Shown: in pieces, positions 11,611 to 21,471 of the stretch | Layout: every line of letters begins with the position of its first letter | Numbering within the stretch: position 1 is the first letter of the stretch | Source of the DNA: Podocnemis expansa | Lineage: Eukaryota; Chordata; Testudines; Podocnemididae | Assembly (NCBI GenBank): GCA_007922195.1 | Contig: ML681997.1 | Coordinates: 9,883,429-9,947,428 of the forward strand | DNA: 64,000 nt | Direction: 5' to 3' | Notes under the pieces: generated by a model | The model's input: only the letters and a program-made list of their open reading frames with translations | Databases searched by the model: none | What the model was told of the DNA's origin: nothing | Translations under genes and position numbers: made by a program

Positions 11611-13315
11611 ATAATTTTTGTGTGGCTGAAGCATTTGGACAGGTGCACTAAGTTCTCCTGCCTTATGTAAACATGAGATTCTTGTGATCCTATGCTGATT
11701 TTAATCCCCTCGATATTTGACTTACTGGTTTTGGTCAAACCATGCCTCACTGACTGACCCTGGAGCAAAGAAGCTTCTTTGAAGTTGCCAGGGACCCAGT
11801 GAAGCAACAGCTGAAAATACAGGAATCTCCTGCTCCTCGTATGTATATTGTTTCAAAGATACTATAAAATGCAGAAGGAAAACCCCAAACATAGGGTATA
11901 CAGTGACAGGAGGCAATATTGCCTCAGTGTAGTTAATTCATCTGCCTAAGAGGCGATGGCTAGGTTGCTCTGTGGTCTCCATTACCAGTGGATTCTGAGT
12001 GGAATTCAAAGTATCATTTCTCATTTTATGCCAAGATCACTCAGATACTGTCTCTGAAAAGTTTTATGGTTGGGTAGTAATTACGGTAATACAAAGCTGG
12101 AGTTATATAGATACACACATTTGTTATTACATAATTAAAGTGATATTATAGGGCAAGCTGCTAGTATTAGTAATCATCATTAATGCTATTTTACCTACTG
12201 AGAATTTAAAGGTATTGTTAGTGTGCTCAAAATGCTTATGCTCTTTTTCTACGTTAGAAATGCTGAAAAATGAATTTAATAAATCAATATTAGATCAATA
12301 AAATATGGCCCTTGAAGCTGGATCAAAATCTGTCAATAATGAGAAATTTCCAATGTAAGAATCAGGTAATGCTGAGGTCAGAAATTTAACCAATCAGAAA
12401 TGACTTTTTGGGGTTCTTTACATGCTTTCCATCTAGGACCTCTCTAGCCTATTTATGTAATTTACAAGTGAGAGCAATTTTTAGCCACTGTCACAACTGT
12501 GACAGCAACTCATCAGAGAAATCACATTTCATTATTTCTGCTTCACATGTCATCAACCACATCAAAATCTGGGAAGCAGAGTTTACCTGGCAGTTTTGCT
12601 GATGATGCACAAAGTGAACATATCTCATTCTTGCACATGTATATTAGCTCTGGATTATTATATACTTATTATCAGTGAAATAAGTTATATCTCAAAGGCA
12701 GATAAGGAGTAGTTCTTTGTAGTAATAAGGTACTATGAATATTAGCAATTTTCCTTATAACTACAATTAGACTTCCACTAGAAAGCAGGAAAAGTAAAAT
12801 GATACATTTGCTGAGAACTGTTGTAACTACCATATCCCTACACTCAGATGGAAGATCGTAGCTCATCAGTCAGGAAGTCCAGCCTATACAGCCTTTTCTT
12901 CGCCGTGCACACCTTGATACCTTTAATTATAGTCTCCAAATGAAGTCATGAATGTTCATGAGCCAATACAGCACTCTGACAAGTTTTTCAAAAAATTCTG
13001 TGGCACACCTGCTCAGGCCTAAGGGAACACCTGTTTGCCATGGCACACTGCATGTGAAACACTGCTTTATGCAAAAATAGGAACGTGATACCTGCACTAA
13101 AACTCTCTAGAGAAAACATTGTGGCATTTCAGAATTGTAACACTGTGGTTTTAAATTCACACACCTTGGATTTGGATTTTTGCTAACACCACAATTTTTT
13201 TTGAAATTTTCCATGGGATGTTGGCAGTACACCACACTTTCTGACCAGCTGAAGATATGACAGCCTTCATTCTCACATTTCTTGGCTTTGGTCTGCTTAG
13301 GTTTGACACGGAGGA
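11611..13315. other. Unannotated AT-rich stretch
   Basis: No gene and no confident repeat. 12985-13065 ('gtggcacacctg', 'ttgccatggcacactg') resembles the ends of hAT-type elements, but I could not find paired termini. Confidence 0.35.
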
Positions 13316-13318
13316 GTC

Positions 13319-13952
13319 TGTCACATGTTGTCATGCAAGGGGTTAGTAGAGCATGAAGAATCAGCCGATAGGGGAGGGGCTGCAATAAATAGCCATGTAG
13401 TAAAGGTCCATATAAAAGGGAGCTGTAGGCCAGAATATGTCAGTTGCTGCTGGGAGCTCAGGGAATCAGGACTTCACCTCTGGAGAGCGGAGAGACTGCT
13501 AAGCACCTTGGACAGAGCTGCAGCTGTCTCCTGGGTGTCAGCAGCTGAGAACTTGAGATAAAGGTGAAGAAGGTGCTGGGGACATGGGGAAGTGACCCAA
13601 GGAAATACAGCAGCACTGATAGCTTACAGAGCAGCAGCAGGAAGCTGCTACTTATGGGCACCTTAGGTTGGGGCCAAGAGGGTGGGTGCAGGCCCACTCC
13701 ACTCACCCCTGGGGAAGTAGCTGGACTGCTGGACAGGGATACCTGACCCCTTTGAAGGGGAAACACAGATGATGACATAGCTAAGGGGTTGAGTCAAAAA
13801 GAGGATGCAGTGGTTCTGACAGCGGAGCCAGTGGCAGGAGCAGAGATGGAGTATCAGCATGCAGATGGTGAATGTAGGCATGGCTTCAGGATAATCCCCA
13901 ACATGACCAGGAGGTGCTGTCAGTCTGGTGATGAGGGCTGCACTCCATGACA
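13319..13952 (+). mobile_element. LTR-like block
   Basis: This 634-bp GC-richer block begins TGTCACATG and ends CCATGACA, so it has the TG...CA ends of an LTR with inverted TGTCA/TGACA termini. A TATA-like 'tataaaaggg' lies at 13411-13420, followed by a GC-rich transcribed-like segment. I recognise the general look from sauropsid LTR families but cannot name it. No clean target duplication is visible, so a solo LTR is inferred rather than shown. Open frames inside (minus 13458-13778, for example) have no retroviral motifs. Confidence 0.45.
13411..13420 (+). promoter_or_regulatory. TATA-like box in the LTR-like block
   Basis: 'tataaaaggg' sits about 90 bp into the block, preceded by AT-rich sequence and followed by a GC-rich stretch. 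This is a plausible U3 promoter position. Activity is inferred. Confidence 0.35.
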
Positions 13953-13954
13953 GA

Positions 13955-14835
13955 CCATTAATGTTATTTAAATAGACTAAAACACACTTTTGCTTCATTG
14001 CATGATTTAAAACTAATTTGGAGGTTTTCAGACCTCTCCTGCAACCATATTATTTAATATGCACAAGATATACTTTGAAATGAAAGGAACAGCCCCAAAC
14101 CAGTGAATTAAACTGTGTTAACCGCAAAAACAGTGTGTTAGTGCCATTCCTGTGTTCATTTACAAGCTCACATGAGTGTGTGGCTCTCTCATACTTGCAA
14201 ATGTGCTCGTATCCCACTCCATCTGCTTCAAATTCTGAGTGGCTTCAACATGCCATCTAGGCTAGGCATGGATGATGCTAGTGACACTGATGTCTAGCAG
14301 AAAGGTAGCACTTATCTTCCCAAACAAACAGGGCTTCATCCAAATCCTACTGAAGGCAGTAATAAGATTCCCTTTGATTTCACCAATAAGCTTTGATTCA
14401 TGCCCATCTTGAATATCAACTTTCTGGCATCAACTACCACAGATTCCTCTAGTAGCAGTCTTGGATCTAATGGGACTCCATGGCTGGTAAGCTGATTTGC
14501 AAAAAGTGGTCACCCTCCTTCACTCAGGGTGCCCATATACTCCTTCCACTTCTTCCAGCTCCCAGACTATCACAACAAGCTTGTTTTACTGAGATCGAGC
14601 CTAGACCAGCTCCTTCGGAACCATTCCCCAATCATCTGCAGATGCCGAGGCATTTGTTCTGCCACGTGAGCAGGATCAGATAAACAGAGCTCAATTCCAG
14701 CAGGATACCAGACACCTTGCAGCTATGCTTTCTTACTACTTGTGCCAGTTGTAACACACCCATGTTGTGAAAGAGGGCACAGAACATAGAAACCTGCTCT
14801 ACACTGTGACAAACTGAGAATGCCCAGTCACTCTG
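13955..14835. other. Unannotated stretch between LTR-like blocks
   Basis: Mixed composition and no recognised gene. The open frames near 14480-14683 and 14632-14898 lie on opposite strands and have no motifs. Confidence 0.35.
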
Positions 14836-14839
14836 GCTC

Positions 14840-15357
14840 CTGTGCTTCAGGTCTTGGAGGCCAGCTGGAGCCCGGCTTTCCCACCTCCAAACCTTCAAAG
14901 CTATAGTTTCCCCAGTCCCTTCTGCCCTGGGGTTGGGCTCTCCAGCCTACAGGCTGCTAGGCCTGGGGCTCTAAGGCCACTCTGGGCAAGCTTGTCCTGG
15001 CTACCTGTGTCTTGCAGGTCCTGGTAGCAAACAGCTACTTTTTCACTTTGTCCAGTTCAGCAATCCTTCGCTCTGTTCTGCTCTGCTATGACCACACTCC
15101 ACTCCTAGATCATCCTACTCCAAACTCCATACCAAAAACTCCCCAGTCTGGCTGCAACAGAGGCTTGTTTCATCTTTTACCCACTGACTGAAGTCAGGTG
15201 CTCCAGCTGACAACCAGACTCCTTAACTGGAGGAAGGTGTCTTAATTGGCTTGGAGCAGCCCCACCCTGCTCACCCAGGAAACGGGGCTTTGATGAACCT
15301 GGGACTGATATACCTGCCCTCCACTACTCTCCTGTAGCATCAGGCTTGACTCTGTCA
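14840..15357 (-). mobile_element. LTR-like block (minus strand)
   Basis: On the minus strand the block starts TGTGACAGAGTC at 15357 and runs through 'ctacaggagagtagtgg' and 'cagtcccaggttc', phrases I associate with a multicopy turtle LTR-like family. The 3' limit near 14840 is uncertain. There is no coding sequence inside. Confidence 0.45.
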
Positions 15358-15359
15358 CA

Positions 15360-15855
15360 ACAACCTATGCAAGATCACTTGGGTTAGGAAATGTCTCACA
15401 CCACACTCTGGAACCTTTCATACAAATCATCAGATCCACAATAATACAGCTCCATTGGTTCCAGGTAGAGACCACTAATAAGTCAACATCTGATGCTCAA
15501 TGGTTTTCAACATTGCTTACAAATCCAGAACAATCCATTATGGACATGTTTTCTTCATCTATGGCTCAAGAAGATTATCCACCAATGCCAACAATGTGGT
15601 TCCTGTCCCATTCCCAGGCCTGTAACCAGACTGTCACTCTAATGATTCTATGTACATGAGCTGGTTACTCTGAGACAGCCTTCTCAGCATTTTCCTCCAA
15701 AAATGGAAGAGTTGGCTGATTACTGGCAAGATCATGATCTTCAAGAGACCACAGGCCTCACCAGTGGCACTCTGCCCTCACAAGCGGAAGTGATGACAAT
15801 CACCACTAAAATTGGGCAAAGGTCTTGCTGGACTTCAACCAGTCAGGGTGGACTT
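15360..15855. other. Unannotated stretch
   Basis: No recognised gene. An open frame at 15703-15927 runs into the following transposon's terminus, so it is not a gene. Confidence 0.4.
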
Positions 15856-15860
15856 AATTA

Positions 15861-15970
15861 CACTGGACAACAAAGATTTTGCTTCCTGAATACTTTTGGG
15901 TGTATCTTATGGATTTTTGGCTGCTGATTATGAAAATTACCATGAAATTTCCCTATCACATACTGGGTTT
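15861..15970 (+). repeat. Left terminal inverted repeat of the CACTG transposon
   Basis: The outer 14 bp match the right end exactly in inverted orientation. The inner part is imperfect, with shared blocks separated by small gaps. The partner is 18060-18173. Confidence 0.75.
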
Positions 15971-16296
15971 TTTTTGAAATTGCCTATATTTGTTATTTCA
16001 ATTCACAATTTAAGTCCATTAAAATGTTGCCCACAATGTAAGCTGAAAAGTTTTCTATCTTGTGTCCAAGGATGCTTGGGGCAGGCCACATAACATGCAG
16101 TGGGAATGCTAAGGCTTAGGCAGGGCGGATACTGGCAGGACAGGTTTTAGAAAGGCTATAAAAGCATTTTGCACACACCGTTCTATGCACTGCATTTATA
16201 TCAATTTGAATTCATGTTGATGCGCATGCTTCTATGCACATAGCATATTGTGTGTACTCAATAATAAAGCAATTCAGGAGGATTAGTGATAGCAAA

Positions 16297-16985
16297 ATGT
16301 CTCACCAATGTTGCAACAGCCGCGATACGTTCTGTTACATTTGTGGCAAATATACGCTTAAGCCTCAAACACGGAACATGACCGCACGTATTAAGAAAGC
16401 ATATGAGCTCTACTTTGGCTATAAAATTGGTGACCAGGACAAAGCCTGGGCTCCTCACATTTGTTGCGCAACATGCCCTGTCGATCTTAGAGCTTGGCTC
16501 AGAGGTACTCGGAAGTCAATGCTGTTCACTGTCCCGATGATATGGCGAGAGCAGACAGATCATGTGACAGGCTGTTACTTCTGTCTGACCACTGTGTCTG
16601 GGTTCTCTGCTAAAAACAAGAAATCCATTGAATACACCAGTCCCCCTTCAGCCATGAGACCTGTGCCGCATGACGACAGTCTTCTAGTACCAAAGCCACC
16701 AGAGACATGGAGCCTAGAGGGAGTGGACAAAGATGCCATGATGCATGAGCCAGGAATGGAAAATGACACTGATCCAGATTTTGAACCATTTACGTCGAGT
16801 GAGCCTCATTTGATAACTCAATCTGAGGTAAATGATCTGGTCAGGGATTTGGGTTTGTCAAGGGCAAAAGCAGAATTACTGGGTTCAAGTTTGCAAGAAT
16901 GGGGTCTGTTGTCACCAGGCATGAAAATTTCTGTCTTTTGCAGCTGCCAGGAAGATTTGAAACAATTATTTGGTCAGATTAATAA
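16297..16985 (+). pseudogene. Transposase-like protein, N-terminal part
   Basis: The start at 16297 gives MSHQCCNSRDTFCYICGKYT, which begins with the Cys-rich motif; an in-frame ATG at 16234 would only add an unrelated leader. Visible features are a Cys/His cluster (CCNSRDTFCYIC, HICCATC, TGCYFC at about residues 5-90), probably zinc-binding DNA recognition, then an acidic linker, then RAKAELLGSSLQEWGLLSPG. Family-like sequence stops near FCSCQEDLKQLF (about 16975). The frame then runs into the inverted segment and ends at 17037. The function as a transposase is inferred from the terminal repeats and target duplication. The gene cannot make a full product in this arrangement. Confidence 0.7.
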
Positions 16986-17395
16986 TCTGTGTTCTGCCCT
17001 GGAACCAACTGCTTACAGAGTGGCCAGTCCTTTTTAATGTAATGAGACTCTTTAGCACGGCTGTCCCATTCACAAGTGAAACAACAGTACTTGGTGTATC
17101 CGAGCTGCATTCCTAGTAGCAGCACAACTACTTTTAGGTCACCACAGATGTTCCAGTTGTAGTTGCTGTACTGTATGTGTTTCAACGAAACTTCCATATT
17201 TCCGCAGGTTTCTTTCATGTGTACTGCATAGCTGATTAGTTTTGAAGGGTGGACACTGTCGCTGTGTAACAACACAGCTTTCAGGCTTAACACTGATGAA
17301 TCAATAAAAATACGCCATTCTTGTGGGTCTTGCTGGCAACCCAAAGCAGTGAACAGCCCATCAATGTCAGTGCAGAAAAAGTGTGGCACATAAAC
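16985..17395 (-). pseudogene. Transposase-like protein, central part, inverted
   Basis: The minus strand reads VVYVPHFFCTDIDGLF..EWRIFIDSS..LKAVLLH..NWNICGDLKVVVLLLGMQLGYTKYCCFTCEWDSR..LVPGQNT with no stop. It belongs exactly between the plus-strand N-terminal piece, which breaks off at about 16980, and the plus-strand C-terminal piece, which resumes at about 17396 with KPLGDPTKIFLPP. The piece carries conserved acidic residues in FIDSS and CGDLK that could be two of the three catalytic acids of an RNase H-fold transposase; that is an inference. The breakpoints are uncertain by about 15 bp. Confidence 0.75.
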
Positions 17396-17945
17396 CACTT
17401 GGAGACCCAACAAAGATATTTTTGCCTCCTCTTCACATAAAACTTGGACTGATGAAAAATTTTGTGAAAGTGATGAACAAGGAAGGTGAAGGATTTCAAT
17501 ATTTGAGACAGATGTTTTCCAGAATAACTGATGCCAAGATTAAGGAAGGCATTTTTGTTGGTCCACAAATCAAACAGGTCATCAATAACAGGCAGTTCGA
17601 GGAACTTCTAGTAGGGCCGGAGAAAATCGCATAGAAGGCATTCAAGGATGTTGTTGAAAATTTTCTTGGCAACTACAGAGCACCAAACTATGTGCAGCTG
17701 GTTGACACCATGCTTCAAGCATACAAAACCATGAAGTGCAACATGTCACTAAAGATTCATTTTCTGCATTTGCATTTAGACTTCTTCCCTGCAAATCTTG
17801 GTGCAGTCAGTGATGAGCATGGTGAAAGGTTTCACCAGGACATTGTGATCATGGAAAAATGGTATCCATCAATGCTGGAATCCATCGATGCTGACCGATT
17901 ATGTTGGACACTTAAACAAGATGCCTCAGACACTGAGTACAAATG
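17396..17945 (+). pseudogene. Transposase-like protein, C-terminal part
   Basis: Reads KPLGDPTKIFLPPLHIKLG..MKNFVKVMN..AKIKEGIFVGPQIKQ, then an in-frame TAG at 17632-17634 where related proteins have an aromatic residue, then continues in the same frame through NMSLKIHFLHLHLDFFPANL and SDEHGERFHQD to the end at 17945. The Glu of HGER is a candidate third catalytic acid (inference). The TAG looks like a single-base change, so this half is otherwise well preserved. Confidence 0.7.
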
Positions 17946-18059
17946 AAAATCATCAACAAAACATTTTTAGCTCAGTTGAACTATTGCAAAGCGTCAGCAC
18001 CGTTATGCGATTAAATACTTTACATTCAATAAAAGTCAATTTCTTATTTCTCCAAATTC

Positions 18060-18173
18060 CTATGTGATACAAGTAGTTTGAAATTATATTTGTGTTCAGC
18101 TTCAAGTGGTCTAGCATAATCAAAAAAAATTTCTGGGGAAGCAACACTTTCAAAAAAAATTTGTTGTCCAGTG
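18060..18173 (-). repeat. Right terminal inverted repeat of the CACTG transposon
   Basis: Inverted partner of 15861-15970. The outer 14 bp are identical, and it has longer A-tracts than the left copy. Confidence 0.75.
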
Positions 18174-18179
18174 AATTAT

Positions 18180-19235
18180 TAATCACACATTGTGGCTCAA
18201 AGTTTCCTCAGCTAACTTTAGTGAGTGATAGCGGACATCACAAGCAGCGAAGACCATGTGCTAATCCCACTCAAAACACTAACAAGAAACCACAGACAGA
18301 CATCTAAATTTGAACTCAGGCAATTTCATCCAGAAAACAAAGTGCATTTTCTTTGCACAGTGAGAAAAACCTGACTCTGTAATGTGAGTCATATTACAAA
18401 ATCAATGGAACGATACTATCAGATGACATTGCCCTCAGTGCATGCCAGAAACCCAGGAGAGGAGTTGGATGTGTAAATTCAGGGCAACAAATGCCCTCAA
18501 ATCCTATTTAAATGGAGTTTTCAATATTTGGTAAATCAAGACACAACCCTGGTTCCTTCGAACTGATGGCAAAACTCTGCTTCGAAAAGAAACGTCTAAT
18601 CTGAACACCATTTGAATGCTGAAGAAGTTTCGATCAGCATCTGGATCTGAAATTTGTATTGCGGATCCATCTCAATAATCATTTAAAAAGATGAGATTCT
18701 CAGGAGATGTAAATGAACATAGCTCAATCAAAGCTATTCCAGTTTATACAAGTTCACAGCTGGCCCATAGTCTCCAATATACATTTTAAATGGATTATAT
18801 CAAATTAGATGATGTTTTGGAATTTGGCAGATCTCCCACTGGTTTTAAAATGTCAGTAGAAGTTTCCTGTGTGTAAAATCTACATGATCAGGCCCCAAGA
18901 GTATAATACAAACCAATCCACTTTAAGGCAAAGGTTGGGGCTATTTACCAATACTTCTGAATTAAAACAAACAAAACAAAACAAAACTTATAATAGAGCA
19001 TCAGGAATCTGTTGGATTCCATCAGTCTCTAAAGCATTATTCAAAAACAATCTGAAAGATGAAAGGCATGTCTCAAATGCATTAAACCCCAAAGTGAATT
19101 AAATATGTGAATTAAATTATATCTAATGAAGGCCCTGAAATTCTGAATTAAAGTGACTACACAGAGATTCAATGCAGTTTAACTAATCTACTTTAAATTT
19201 GCACCCTTAGTTAATATGGATTAAATTTTCCTGAG
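18180..19235. other. Unannotated AT-rich stretch
   Basis: Nothing recognised. A (CAAAA)-type simple run lies at about 18967-18988. Confidence 0.4.
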
Positions 19236-19239
19236 CATC

Positions 19240-19445
19240 CCTATGAGGCAAGCATTTGTAGCCATGTCAGAGCCAGGCTATTAGACCTACAAGCTGGGTG
19301 GTATAATATCTTAAATTGGAGCAACTTCTGTTGGTGAGACAAGATTTTGAGTTACAAAAGAGCTCTGTGTGGCTTGAAAGCTTGTCTCTCTAATCAACCA
19401 AAGTTGATCCAATAAAAGGTATTACCTCACTGAGCTCGTCTCTCA
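19240..19445 (+). repeat. Unclassified amniote interspersed repeat, copy 1
   Basis: Contains 'ggcttgaaagcttgtctc', 'ttgatccaataaaaggt' and 'attacctcac', a word order I know from a widespread amniote repeat. A second copy in the opposite orientation is at 32750-32880. The class is not assigned. Confidence 0.5.
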
Positions 19446-19449
19446 TGGG

Positions 19450-20005
19450 AGAAGTCCATAATCCATCCTGGATTTATTGCATCATTTGCTTTCCCACTGT
19501 GTAGTGTTTGTTATTTTGTCCAACACTGAACAAAGACCATATATGCTGATGTTCCAGGCTTAACAGAATACACTTGAGCCTAGAGAACTTATAATTAATT
19601 TAATAGGATTTTACTTTTTATATCACCTGAAATGCAGCACTAGCACAATACAGTACTGTACAACCATACATATGCAGATAAAAATCTCATAGTTCATCCA
19701 CCTGCTAGAGTTCCAATAAAAACTCACTCTTGATTCAATCTTGAAGTCCATACCCTGGACCAACTGAGACTTCAGCCAGGACATGAACTCATTTTTACAT
19801 AAAACTTAATATTTATCTCATCTTCCCCCAGAAACAATGTATACAGGTGTGCAGGGACCAGACTTCCCATTGCACAGAAAATCCTCTATTTTGAAAACCT
19901 TTCCCATTCCAAAATAGAACAAAACCAAAACATTTTGTGAGTTTCTTGTGAAAAAAAATTTCAAAAATAATTCACTTCAGGTAAATCAACATGTTTCATT
20001 TCAGG
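19450..20005. other. Unannotated AT-rich stretch
   Basis: Nothing recognised. A/T tracts near 19880-20000 lead into the palindrome that follows. Confidence 0.35.
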
Positions 20006-20009
20006 TCAA

Positions 20010-20053
20010 ATTACATAATAGTTGAAGTTTCAAAACTTCAACTATTATGTAAT
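20010..20053. repeat. Perfect 44-nt palindrome
   Basis: Arms 20010-20030 and 20033-20053 are exact 21-bp reverse complements with only CA between them. The arm begins ATTACATAATAG and ends GAAGTTT. It lies in AT-rich DNA that may belong to a foldback element. Perfect arms imply a recent origin or ongoing correction. Confidence 0.85.
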
Positions 20054-20054
20054 A

Positions 20055-21115
20055 TAAAATGCAATATAAAATTTAGAAATGGAAATGAGAAGTCATTTTG
20101 AAATGGAAAAGTGAAAAAATCTCTTCTAAAAGGTTTAAAAGGACTCATACACTTTTTAAACCAATTTTTCTTCAAAAAGTGTTTTCAAAGTCGACACGCT
20201 TCTGTCAGATTAATGTCTCAAGAGATACTCTAGTTCACACTGAATTTACCTATACTGAAATCAGTGGGACTACTCATGTACATGTTTACCCATATGAGTA
20301 AAGGTGGCAAAATCTAGTACTAAAAGATAAGTCATGATGAATAAACAAACACAATATTATGACTTATTTTTAATTATCAGAAGACTGTCAATGTATGTTC
20401 AATGTGATGTTAAGCCAGAGTGTTTAGCAGGCATCAGGAAAAGTTTATTGAAGTCATTTAGTCATGATGGGCTTCCCACATTTTATCTTTTATTTTTTCT
20501 GAGTCACTGTTTTAATTGACTGATTGTCAATAAAAGTTAGAGAAAAGCCATGAGGGTACCTCAGAAGCAAGCCATTTCCTCAGCTCTCCTTGCACCTATT
20601 TAATGTAAAGCAGAATTTAAACATGGCAACCATGGTGAGAGGGACCAAGAAAGAACTGTGGACATGATACAAACACAAGAAAAAGATCACTCCTGGAATT
20701 AACCTGTAAGAAATCTATCCACCCATACACCTAGGCAGAGTATTTTCCTCTAGTACCCTCAGTATTACTAATAAGACATGCTGTCTTCTTTGTTTATTCA
20801 TGGAGAGTAAAAACTTCACAGGTCTTCAAGACTGCATACTGAAAAAATGAATTGTGTGTGTAGTCAAACATGCTGGTCATTCTCTGGAAAAAGAATTCCA
20901 TCATGGAGTCCAGCTTCTGTCATGTCCTGCGCTCATTAGTTTTCCCTTATTACCTCCAGTGAATAAAATGTAGTCTTGGTCATGGAGGAGAGGTGAATTC
21001 TCAGGGCATTGGGCCAATTGCATGAAGGCAACTGAAGGGCAGAGACTTTGCACAGGACTTTGCATTCACTGGCAAATGGATGCAGAGAAAGAAGTGCTCA
21101 GATGACCTGCTCATG
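20055..21115. other. Unannotated stretch upstream of the DIRS element
   Basis: No gene recognised. The open frames at 20098-20301 and 20334-20519 have no motifs. Confidence 0.4.
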
Positions 21116-21131
21116 AAAAGGGGTTAGTTAA

Positions 21132-21178
21132 TTACCTGTAACTACTGTTCTTCAAGATGCGCTGCTCACTTCCATTCC
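21132..21178. repeat. DIRS extreme end, partner of ICR half 1
   Basis: 47 bp that are the reverse complement of 21369-21415 with two adjacent mismatches. Because the two lie about 190 bp apart, this end of the element can also form a large hairpin. Confidence 0.85.
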
Positions 21179-21323
21179 CCTCCGGGTTTGTATGCGCCAG
21201 CATGCTCAGCCATCGGAAACTCTTTTCCCTAGCCTGCCCTGCAGGACCAGCAGTGGAGCCCCCTGGAGTGGCGCGCATACCACCCCAGTTAAGTACCCCC
21301 CCCCCCCGTCCGGCAGGCACCAG
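21173..21323 (+). repeat. DIRS inverted terminal repeat (element 3' side)
   Basis: About 150 bp matching the reverse complement of 26721-26871 closely. The main difference is a C homopolymer (about 13 C) near 21295-21307 where the partner has about 5 G. Confidence 0.85.
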
Positions 21324-21368
21324 TCCCTTCTTTCCGCAACTCCAAAAGTGGGGACGGTGGGCGGGTAT

Positions 21369-21468
21369 GGAATGGAAGTGAGCAGCGCATCTCAAAGAAC
21401 AGTAGTTACAGGTAAGTAACTAAACCCTTCTTCTTCGAGCAGCTGCTCACATACATTCCCCTCCGGGT
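21369..21468. repeat. DIRS internal complementary region (ICR)
   Basis: Half 1, 21369-21415, is complementary to the left extreme end 21132-21178. Half 2, 21430-21468, is a perfect 39-bp complement of the right extreme end 26855-26893. The short stretch between them (21416-21429) resembles the joined element ends. In DIRS elements this region is thought to template completion of the ends and circle formation. Confidence 0.85.
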
Positions 21469-21471
21469 CGA

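Larger units (their letters stand above)
15861..18173 (+). mobile_element. 2.3-kb CACTG-ended DNA transposon, internally rearranged
   Basis: Both ends read CACTGGACAACAAA inward (15861-15874 and the reverse complement of 18160-18173). The similarity continues more loosely for about 110 bp: TGCTTCC, then ATTTTT..GAT, then TATCACATA. The element is flanked by a 5-bp direct repeat AATTA (15856-15860 and 18174-18178). It encodes one transposase-like protein in three pieces: plus 16297-16985, minus 17395-16985, plus 17396-17945. The middle piece is inverted. Proteins with this N-terminal Cys-rich segment and the HIKLGLMKNF and HGERFHQD motifs are multicopy in some invertebrates and reptiles. I cannot assign a superfamily: CACTG ends suggest a CACTA/Chapaev-like or Transib-like element, and a 5-bp duplication fits Transib better than CACTA. 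Confidence 0.8.

Noticed and set aside
13458..13998. Minus-strand open frames in the first LTR-like block
   Set aside because: No gag, protease, polymerase or envelope motif. Likely chance frames in GC-rich DNA.
13319..15357. The two LTR-like blocks as LTRs of one element
   Set aside because: Their ends differ in sequence and orientation, and no internal retroelement coding lies between them.
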